A DNA stretch of 6,066 bases, taken from positions 1-6,066 of the forward strand of contig JAGLWR010000079.1 in NCBI GenBank assembly GCA_023133315.1, given 5' to 3'. Below the pieces are notes generated by a model, which was given only the letters and a program-made list of their open reading frames with translations, had not been told where the DNA came from and did no database searches. This document shows positions 1 to 5,273 of this stretch, piece after piece. The number at the start of each line of letters is the position of its first letter. Within the stretch, counting starts at the first letter, position 1. This DNA is from Methanomicrobia archaeon. GTDB taxonomy: Archaea > Methanobacteriota_B > Thermococci > Methanofastidiosales > B48-G16. The translations under genes were made by a program, and so were the position numbers.

Positions 1-20
1 CGATTGGAATCATGAAACAA

Positions 21-28
21 TTTATATT
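21..28 (+). promoter_or_regulatory. TATA box of the formyltransferase operon
   Basis: The TTTATATT element matches an archaeal TATA box. Its centre lies about 26 bases before the ATG at position 50, which is the usual distance to an archaeal transcription start, and no Shine-Dalgarno sequence precedes that ATG. I infer a leaderless transcript starting at or next to the start codon. Confidence 0.6.
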
Positions 29-49
29 CCCTCTCTCCATATATGTTTT

Positions 50-814
50 ATGAACATAGGATGGTTTTCCACGGGGAGAGATCAGGCGGCCATAGATCTT
101 TTAGCGTACGTGTTGAACAAAAATACGAAAATATCCTTTGTGTTCTGTAATAGGGAAAAAGGAGAGCACAAAAAGTCTGATGAATTTATAACGTTTGTAC
201 ACAACAATGGAATGGATCTTATCTGCTTTTCTTCTAAAAAATTTCTTCCCGATCTGCGGAAAAAAGATAAGAAAGAATGGAGGACTCTTTATGACACCGA
301 GGTTCTTAAGAAAATACCTCATGCAGAACTGAATGTTCTCGCAGGATATATGCTCATTTTAAGTCCTTCAGCATGCGATGCACTGAACACGATAAACCTC
401 CATCCCGCTTTACCCGACGGGCCGAAGGGAGCGTGGCAGGAGGTAATCTGGGAGTTAATTAGAAAAAATGCTAAAGAAACCGGAGCTATGATGCATTTGG
501 TTACAAAGGAGTTAGACAGGGGGCCAGTAGTGACGTACTGTAAATTCCCCATAGATTTTTATGAACTTAGAAAAGATTTTGAAACTGCACTAACAACACG
601 TTCATTCGAAGAAATCAAACGAAAGGGGCATCCTCTTTTCCATAAAATACGGGAAGAAGAATTGAAACGAGAATTTCCTCTTATAGGGTACACAATACAA
701 GCCTTCGAAAATAAAGAAATAGAGATAAGGAGCAAGAAAATTTATTCGAGGGGAAAAGAAATAGAAGGATATGATATCTCTGAAAAGGTAGAAAGAGAGT
801 TGGGGGAGGGTTGA
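50..814 (+). CDS. PurN-like folate-dependent formyltransferase
   Basis: This 254-residue cytosolic protein belongs to the formyl transferase fold that moves a formyl group from 10-formyl-tetrahydrofolate to an amine. The stretch VLAGYMLILSP (residues 96-106) matches the PurN core. It is followed by INLHP with N116 and H118, and by HLVTKELDRGPV with D156; these are the Asn, His and Asp of the catalytic triad. Two parts differ from bacterial PurN. The loop after the His reads GPKGAWQEVIWEL instead of the usual YPGLHxH, and about 40 extra residues at the C-terminus make it longer than the usual 190-220. The N-terminal phosphate loop is STGRDQAA instead of SGxGSN. Glycinamide ribonucleotide is therefore the likely but unproven substrate; another amine acceptor is possible. 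The start is an ATG at leaderless distance from a TATA box. The stop overlaps the next gene, so the two are probably co-transcribed. folD, which lies nearby in convergent orientation, could supply the formyl donor. Confidence 0.8.
   Translation: MNIGWFSTGRDQAAIDLLAYVLNKNTKISFVFCNREKGEHKKSDEFITFVHNNGMDLICFSSKKFLPDLRKKDKKEWRTLYDTEVLKKIPHAELNVLAGYMLILSPSACDALNTINLHPALPDGPKGAWQEVIWELIRKNAKETGAMMHLVTKELDRGPVVTYCKFPIDFYELRKDFETALTTRSFEEIKRKGHPLFHKIREEELKREFPLIGYTIQAFENKEIEIRSKKIYSRGKEIEGYDISEKVERELGEG
802..810 (+). promoter_or_regulatory. Shine-Dalgarno sequence deciding the start of the membrane protein
   Basis: The purine run GGGGGAGGG contains GGAGG four bases before the ATG at 814. A TTG directly upstream at 811 is in frame but would leave only one base of spacing, so ATG 814 is the better start. 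That ATG overlaps the preceding TGA stop by one base (TGATG), which fits coupled translation. Confidence 0.6.
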
Positions 815-1512
815 TGGATTATCTTCTCCATTTCAGAAGAAAGGGAAAATGGGGGCGCGTAGCAAAATTTTTTATACCTATGATCATGTTTTTTATTTAT
901 TTCTTGATTATATATCGCTTAACTAAAATAAACTCTGAGATCGCTCCCCTCATGCTCGCATACTCCTTACCTCCGCTTGGGAAAGAATCTGTTATTCCTG
1001 CGGGGATAGCTTTAGGGATGACCCCTGTTACCATGTTCTTGCTGGTGTTTTATATAGACATGACGTTTGCACTATTGATAATCTGGAACTACGATTTGAT
1101 ACATAAATTACCTCTCTTTGGAGAAATACTTAAAAAAATTGAGAGTTCGGGAATACGATTATGGAACAATCATACGTGGCTTGATAGATTGGCGTTTATT
1201 GGATTGGTCATTTTTGTATTCATACCCTTTCATGGTACAGGAACAACGACCTCGGCAATAATTGGTAGGTTAATAGGCATGAAACCGTTAAAGACCTTTT
1301 TTGCCATTATGACAGGTTCTATTACTGGAACGTTTTTTGTGATTACCTTCTCAGATGCATTTATGTTTTTATTTGGAAGAAAAAATTTATTGATACTGAC
1401 TTTAGCTATTATTATTATAGTATTTTTACTGTTCTTAAGGAAAAAAATGAGAACTAAAGAGAAAAATTTAGAAAATTACAGTACGTATCCAACAAAAGGC
1501 AGAAAGGAGTAA
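814..1512 (+). CDS. COG2426-type small multidrug export-like membrane protein
   Basis: This 232-residue integral membrane protein resembles the putative small multi-drug export family (Sm_multidrug_ex, COG2426), whose real substrate is poorly known. I see hydrophobic segments at about residues 19-36, 61-92 (probably a re-entrant or paired helix), 127-150, 157-187 and 192-209, then a lysine-rich tail that is probably cytoplasmic. Family-like features are PPLGKESVIPAGIALGM (residues 53-69), where the charged residue before a Pro-x-Gly-x-Ala-Leu-Gly turn is typical, and FIPFHGTGTTTSAIIGRLIG (136-155), matching the family's F-x-P-x-P-G-T-G loop. The paired short loops suggest an inverted-repeat transporter fold. 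The family name does not prove drug export here. The start is ATG 814 with a strong SD. It lies directly after the formyltransferase in one operon, but I see no functional reason for the pairing. Confidence 0.75.
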   Translation: MDYLLHFRRKGKWGRVAKFFIPMIMFFIYFLIIYRLTKINSEIAPLMLAYSLPPLGKESVIPAGIALGMTPVTMFLLVFYIDMTFALLIIWNYDLIHKLPLFGEILKKIESSGIRLWNNHTWLDRLAFIGLVIFVFIPFHGTGTTTSAIIGRLIGMKPLKTFFAIMTGSITGTFFVITFSDAFMFLFGRKNLLILTLAIIIIVFLLFLRKKMRTKEKNLENYSTYPTKGRKE

Positions 1513-1521
1513 ATATATCTC

Positions 1522-1526
1522 TTTTT
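1522..1526 (+). terminator. T-run terminator after the plus-strand operon
   Basis: A TTTTT run lies ten bases beyond the TAA of the membrane protein, in an AT-rich convergent gap. Archaeal RNA polymerase often stops at such runs without a hairpin, so a terminator is plausible, but the run is short. Confidence 0.3.
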
Positions 1527-1556
1527 ATAGTGCTGTCAATCGAACAGTATATCTCT

Positions 1557-1561
1557 AAAAA
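1557..1561 (-). terminator. T-run terminator after folD
   Basis: On the minus strand a TTTTT run follows the folD TAA by ten bases. It mirrors the run on the other strand and would keep the two convergent operons separate. Assigned from position and composition only. Confidence 0.3.
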
Positions 1562-1571
1562 GTTAAACAGA

Positions 1572-2399
1572 TTATTTCGAGATGTATTCCTCTTTTCTTC
1601 CTGCAAGTCTCGTGGTATGCTCCAGTAAAAGTGACACTGTAATTGGCCCAATGCCTCCAGGTACGGGAGTTATTAAGGATGCTTTCGGTGATACGTTTTC
1701 AAAATCCACGTCTCCTCCCACATCTAACACAACAGCTCCTTCTTTGACCATGTTGCCTTTGATGAGATTCTTCACACCGGTTGCAGTTACCAGTATATCT
1801 GCTTCTTTCGTATATTTTTTCAGGTCCTTGGTATAGACGTGACACATGGTAACTGTGGCGTTTCTGTTAAGGAGGAGTGCGGCTGTGGGCTTCCCCACAC
1901 CGTTGCTGTGTCCTACTACAACCACATTCTTGCCACAAACATCTACATCGTATTTTTCCAGTACCTTTATCACAGCGTGTGGTGCGCACGGCACAATATC
2001 CTCTATACCTATGAGCATTTTCCCGAGGTTAAGAGGATGAAATCCATCCACGTCCTTTGCAGGGCTGAGGATCTGCATGATCTTCCTTTCGTCAATGTGC
2101 TCAGGTAATGGAAACTGCACCAGTATTCCGTGTAGTGTATCATTTCTGTTTAACGAGTGAATGAGATCGATGAGTTCTCCTTCAGTATCGTTTTCGGAGA
2201 GGGTATAATGTTCCGAGTAAATACCCACCCGTTTGCACACTTTGTGTATCAATTTCACGTACAGATTCGAAGATCGATTTTCTCCCATGAGAATTGTTGC
2301 CAGACCAGGTGTGATGCCGTATATTTCCTTTAATCGAGAAACATCATTTCTCACATTCTCTTCAATTTCTTTTGCAATTTCTTTGCCATCGACGATGAT
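1572..2399 (-). CDS. folD: FolD, methylene-THF dehydrogenase / methenyl-THF cyclohydrolase
   Basis: FolD oxidises 5,10-methylene-THF to methenyl-THF with NAD(P) and hydrolyses that to 10-formyl-THF. Family marks are clear: GILVQFPLPEH (residues 91-101), KDVDGFHPLNLG (116-127), the Rossmann turn VVGHSNGVGKPTA (161-173) and the signature PVPGGIGPIT (245-254). The conserved N-terminus IIVDGKEIAKEIEE is encoded in frame up to position 2399, but no ATG, GTG or TTG lies between it and an upstream in-frame TGA at 2411-2409. I placed the start at the ATC at 2399, giving 275 residues, because that is where FolD proteins begin and GTGAGG lies seven bases upstream. The first standard start, GTG 2354, gives 260 residues and removes the first strand and part of the first helix. 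The usual catalytic Lys, four residues after the active-site Tyr (Y47), appears to be Ile51, with Lys at 49 and 53. The gene directly follows thyX and is certainly co-transcribed with it. Product assignment is firm; the start is not. Confidence 0.9.
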   Translation of the reverse strand: MIVDGKEIAKEIEENVRNDVSRLKEIYGITPGLATILMGENRSSNLYVKLIHKVCKRVGIYSEHYTLSENDTEGELIDLIHSLNRNDTLHGILVQFPLPEHIDERKIMQILSPAKDVDGFHPLNLGKMLIGIEDIVPCAPHAVIKVLEKYDVDVCGKNVVVVGHSNGVGKPTAALLLNRNATVTMCHVYTKDLKKYTKEADILVTATGVKNLIKGNMVKEGAVVLDVGGDVDFENVSPKASLITPVPGGIGPITVSLLLEHTTRLAGRKEEYISK

Positions 2400-2400
2400 T

Positions 2401-3075
2401 CTATCGCCTCACAAATTTTTTAAATTCTTTACAGGGTTCTCCTTCGGGACAATACCCCAATTTTTTACATCGCGGCCCAACATTCGCAAAGATGATCGGT
2501 GCTTTCTCCTTACAAATTTTCAGCATTTTCCATGCGACTTCCCTAATTTCCCATTGTGATTTTGTACAGCATCTTAACGGGAAGAACACCTCATAAAGTT
2601 CTCTACAGTTCATTGTGACGAGTAAATTTGTTTTTGTTCCCGTAGGTAAGATAAATCTCGCATCTTCTTTAGGAACATCGCCATCAACTAAAAGATCATA
2701 CGCTGCATATACATTATCTAAAATATCACTGACCTTATCATAATGTGTACTGTTCTTTACTGTTTCTGGCATCTTAAAGCTCTCTCTTTTTGGTTTAACT
2801 CTCCTCAAACTTTGCTGAGTATACGATGCGATTCTGTGTCTTACCAGTTGATGGGTGCATACCCGAGAAACGGCTTCCAAGCTGAAGGTAAAACTCGCAT
2901 GTTCGAGAACACTTGTATGCCCTCTATCAACGACAATCTTCACCCACTTTTTGGTATCTTCTTCCGTCCACGCCTGCGAAAATTCACTGAGAGGCCTGCT
3001 TGATGCAGATACGTACGCCGCCATGGCACATACTTTGTCTGGATCTCTTGTGTATGTTACTAACTGCACATTCAT
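2401..3075 (-). CDS. thyX: Flavin-dependent thymidylate synthase ThyX
   Basis: ThyX makes dTMP from dUMP using methylene-THF as carbon donor and reduced FAD as reductant, releasing THF. The diagnostic RHR-x7-S motif is present as RHRIASYTQQS (residues 79-89). The dUMP-side region LVTMNCRELYEVFFPLR (152-168) carries the conserved Arg168, followed by SQWEIREVA. Length, 224 residues, fits archaeal ThyX. The C-terminus has C203, C209 and C215 in a GPxC-x5-C-P-E-G-x2-C pattern. I chose ATG 3075 because ThyX proteins begin at this MNVQLVTYT-like strand and GGTGAG lies a few bases upstream; an in-frame TTG at 3141 would add 22 residues unlike the family. The gene ends in TAG, one base before the proposed folD start. 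Pairing with folD is logical, since FolD shares the methylene-THF pool. Confidence 0.95.
   Translation of the reverse strand: MNVQLVTYTRDPDKVCAMAAYVSASSRPLSEFSQAWTEEDTKKWVKIVVDRGHTSVLEHASFTFSLEAVSRVCTHQLVRHRIASYTQQSLRRVKPKRESFKMPETVKNSTHYDKVSDILDNVYAAYDLLVDGDVPKEDARFILPTGTKTNLLVTMNCRELYEVFFPLRCCTKSQWEIREVAWKMLKICKEKAPIIFANVGPRCKKLGYCPEGEPCKEFKKFVRR
2408..2413 (-). promoter_or_regulatory. Possible Shine-Dalgarno sequence for folD inside the end of thyX
   Basis: The bases GTGAGG code the last Val-Arg of ThyX and match part of the archaeal SD consensus GGAGGTGAT. They end eight positions before the ATC at 2399 (seven bases between), which is normal spacing. No comparable site was seen at the right distance before GTG 2354. 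This is the main sequence support for initiation at the unusual ATC. Confidence 0.4.
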
Positions 3076-3079
3076 TTTT

Positions 3080-3085
3080 CTCACC
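3080..3085 (-). promoter_or_regulatory. Shine-Dalgarno sequence of thyX
   Basis: GGTGAG matches the archaeal anti-SD complement and lies four bases before ATG 3075. It decides the thyX start in favour of this ATG over the upstream TTG at 3141. Confidence 0.65.
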
Positions 3086-3161
3086 AATCTATTCGTATGG
3101 AGATAATAAACACACAGACTCTGGTGTGCTTGAATACCCAATAGTTTTCTATGTCACTGCA

Positions 3162-3170
3162 CTTATAAAA
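3162..3170 (-). promoter_or_regulatory. thyX: Probable TATA box of the thyX-folD operon
   Basis: On the minus strand TTTTATAAG would place the transcription start near 3140 and give a leader of about 65 bases containing the SD. A second identical core, TTTTATAA, lies at 3198-3205, and a weaker TTTATTAT at 3104-3111 could also act, so the exact element is uncertain. Confidence 0.45.
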
Positions 3171-3267
3171 TCTGTGCCTCTATGAAAATGAGTTGGGTTA
3201 TAAAAGGTTTCAAAAGTATAAGTGATCTTTGCAGGGAGATATCAAAAAAGAAAGAAAAAACGGTAAA

Positions 3268-3276
3268 TTTTTATAA
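3268..3276 (+). promoter_or_regulatory. TATA box of the SCP2-cupin gene
   Basis: TTTTTATAA is centred about 27 bases before ATG 3300, with no SD upstream of that codon, so a leaderless transcript is likely. An earlier in-frame ATG at 3282 lies only about ten bases from the box and would fall upstream of the expected transcription start, which argues against using it. Confidence 0.55.
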
Positions 3277-3299
3277 TAAGAATGTATACTATAATTTAT

Positions 3300-3989
3300 A
3301 TGAATACAGGTAAAATGCTTCAGGAAATGGCAAAAAGTTTTCAGAAAAAGATAGACGAAAAGTTCGCACTTATAGTAGATTTTGAGATAGAGGATACGAA
3401 AGAGATGTGGCATGTTGTAGTTGAAAAGGGAGAAGTGAGAGTAACCAAAGGTCGACACAATAAATCAGGTTTCAGGTTTATTACGTCCACAGAAACATTG
3501 CGTAAAATTTACGAGGGTAAAATGACAGCATTGACCGCTGCTGGTAAGTCAAAAGTCTCAGATAGTGCTCCATTAGACTGGAGATTGCCTGAAGGAATAA
3601 AATTCAGTTCGATACATATGGAAAAGGCTCTATTTTTTATTCAACATTTTTTTAACAGGAATATTCCTGAAAAAATCTTGTTGGGAGAAGAGTATTCTCG
3701 TGTAGTCCACGGAGGGCATGCAATTCCACTGTATTACCATTCTGGATTAAGAAGCGCGTGGTACCTGGTGAAAAAAGGAGAATTACTGAATGAACCAGGA
3801 GAAACAAACCCATTCCCTCAGGCGTTTGTATTTATAGAAGGAGAAGGATTTGCGAAAATTGGGGATAAAAAGATACCCGTAAAGGCCAACGAATCCTACT
3901 ACATTCCTCCCAACATAGAACACAATGTCTGGACAGAGAGTGATACCCCCTTGGTATTCATATGGTTTGCCTGGGGTGAAGGTGCATAA
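3300..3989 (+). CDS. Two-domain SCP2-like plus cupin protein
   Basis: I recognise two domains but no specific function. Residues about 6-100 resemble the SCP2 lipid-binding fold: FALIVDFEIED, WHVVVEKGEVRVTKG, then ITSTETLRKIYEGKMTALTA and AAGKSKV, matching the family pattern of a strand, a 'substitute for load' helix and a G-x-x-x-V strand. Residues about 140-229 form a cupin barrel, with FVFIEGEGFAKIGDKKIPVK (177-196) and YYIPPNIEHNVW (200-211). In a normal cupin the first motif holds HxH and the second a His. Here the first reads TNPFPQA, so both His are missing, while H208 of the second remains; metal binding in the usual way is doubtful. A shorter product from ATG 3315 is possible. The gene stands alone, divergent from thyX. 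No signal peptide or membrane segment is visible, so the product is probably cytosolic. Confidence 0.7.
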   Translation: MNTGKMLQEMAKSFQKKIDEKFALIVDFEIEDTKEMWHVVVEKGEVRVTKGRHNKSGFRFITSTETLRKIYEGKMTALTAAGKSKVSDSAPLDWRLPEGIKFSSIHMEKALFFIQHFFNRNIPEKILLGEEYSRVVHGGHAIPLYYHSGLRSAWYLVKKGELLNEPGETNPFPQAFVFIEGEGFAKIGDKKIPVKANESYYIPPNIEHNVWTESDTPLVFIWFAWGEGA

Positions 3990-4052
3990 ACAAGAGTGAA
4001 ATTTACATCGAATACTCTCTTACTTTAATAAATGAAAGATTCTACCCCTAAA

Positions 4053-5273
4053 TTACGTTCCCTCCTCCCATGATTCCAAATATTTTTTCTGTGCTTCAGT
4101 CAACTGATCTATCGTTATGCCAAGAGAATCGATTTTTATTCTTGCAACCTTGTAATCTATCTCCTTTGGAACGTTGTATACTTTAGGAATTAGATCATTG
4201 GTCAAAATATACTCTGCGGATAGTGCCTGGATACCAAAGCTCATGTCCATTATCTCTATTGCGTGCCCGTCTGCACACGCCAGATTGACGAGCCTTCCTT
4301 CTCCCAAAAGGTATATCCTTTTACCATTAAAATTGTACTCTGTGATGTTTTTTCGTGCGTCTCTTTTGGGTAGTTTTTCTAAAGTTTCTACATCTATTTC
4401 TATGTTAAAATGTCCTGAATTGCAGAGAATGACATTGTCTTTCATCAATCGGAAATGCTTCTCAGTGACCACATCTCTACAGCCAGTCGCCGTCACGAAG
4501 ATATCACCGATCTTTGCTGCATTCTCCATCGTCATGACCTTGAATCCATCCATGTATGCTTCCAATGCTTTTATCTTATCTACCTCCGTTATGACAACAT
4601 TTGCTCCCATTCCCCGTGCTCTTAACGCGATGCCTCTCCCCACCCATCCGTACCCTGCTATCACGACGTTTTTACCTGCCAGGATTATGTTTGTCGTTCT
4701 CATTATGCCATCTAATGTAGATTGTCCAGTTCCATGTCTGTTATCAAAAAGATGTTTACAGTATGCATCGTTTACATTTATTATTGGAAATTTAAGCTTT
4801 TTTTCTCTTTCAAGTGCTTTCAATCGTATTACTCCTGTAGTCGTTTCTTCGCAGCCGCCCTTTGGCTGTACCTTCTTTTTATGGGCATACGCAATGATAT
4901 CTGCCCCGTCATCTATAATTATCTCCGGCAGGAACTCCATAACTTTCTCTATGTTCTCATAATACTCTTTTTCATTAAGCCCATGCCATGCGTATACATC
5001 TATTCCCTTTTTCACCAATGCTGCACAGATATCGTCCTGTGTCGATAACGGATTGCTCCCTGTAATTCTTATCACCGCACCTCCTGCTTTGAGCGTCTCT
5101 GCCAAAAAAGCTGTTTTTGCTTCTATGTGAAGACACATTCCTATTTTTATATTTTTAAAAGGTTTTCTATTCTCAAAATCTTTTTTAATACTATTTAAAA
5201 TCGGCATGAAATTTGAAGCCCATTTTATCTTTTTTTCTCCTTCCTCAGCTAAATTTATGTCTTTTATTTTCAT
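4053..5273 (-). CDS. ahcY: S-adenosyl/S-inosyl-homocysteine hydrolase, archaeal type
   Basis: This NAD-dependent enzyme splits S-nucleosyl-homocysteine into homocysteine and a nucleoside, relieving inhibition of methyltransferases. Visible elements in order: the substrate-side CLHIEAKTAFLAETL (residues 47-61) and SNPLSTQDD (73-81), IDDGAD (120-125), GCEETTTGV (140-148), the catalytic-site KHLFDN (K173, D177), the NAD loop GYGWVGRG (207-214) with E230 after the second strand, CNSGHFN (284-290) and ADGHAIEIMDMSF (334-346). The 406-residue length and the ending YLESWEEGT fit the short archaeal class, which lacks the Lys/Tyr C-terminal tail of the eukaryotic tetramer. In Methanocaldococcus the homologue prefers S-inosyl-homocysteine, so the substrate here may be the inosyl form. 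Its ATG overlaps the upstream stop as ATGA, and GAGGGAG lies four bases upstream, so it is translationally coupled to the phosphorylase. Confidence 0.93.
   Translation of the reverse strand: MKIKDINLAEEGEKKIKWASNFMPILNSIKKDFENRKPFKNIKIGMCLHIEAKTAFLAETLKAGGAVIRITGSNPLSTQDDICAALVKKGIDVYAWHGLNEKEYYENIEKVMEFLPEIIIDDGADIIAYAHKKKVQPKGGCEETTTGVIRLKALEREKKLKFPIINVNDAYCKHLFDNRHGTGQSTLDGIMRTTNIILAGKNVVIAGYGWVGRGIALRARGMGANVVITEVDKIKALEAYMDGFKVMTMENAAKIGDIFVTATGCRDVVTEKHFRLMKDNVILCNSGHFNIEIDVETLEKLPKRDARKNITEYNFNGKRIYLLGEGRLVNLACADGHAIEIMDMSFGIQALSAEYILTNDLIPKVYNVPKEIDYKVARIKIDSLGITIDQLTEAQKKYLESWEEGT

Noticed and set aside
1514..1556. Direct repeat TATATCTCT at 1514-1522 and 1548-1556 in the convergent gap.
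   Set aside because: Nine bases of AT-rich sequence in a short gap is likely chance; no operator or attachment-site logic is visible.
2351..2389. A 12-codon reading frame (ATG at 2389, minus strand) whose TGA overlaps the GTG at 2354.
   Set aside because: It could in theory couple to the GTG start of folD, but it is an out-of-frame reading of DNA that encodes the conserved FolD N-terminus, has no SD of its own and is very Lys-rich by chance of the A-rich sequence.
3076..3141. 22-residue N-terminal extension of ThyX from a TTG at 3141.
   Set aside because: The extension is unlike ThyX N-termini, while ATG 3075 has a good GGTGAG SD.
3282..3299. Earlier in-frame ATG at 3282 for the SCP2-cupin gene (six extra residues).
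   Set aside because: It lies about ten bases from the TATA box, upstream of the expected transcription start, and adds no family-like sequence.
3993..4018. Weak inverted repeat AGAGT/ACTCT between the cupin gene and the hydrolase.
   Set aside because: Five base pairs with a 16-base loop and no following T-run is too weak to call a terminator or RNA element.
4174..4962. Long plus-strand open frame opposite the hydrolase gene.
   Set aside because: It is an antisense shadow of a well-conserved gene, with no start context and no recognisable domain.
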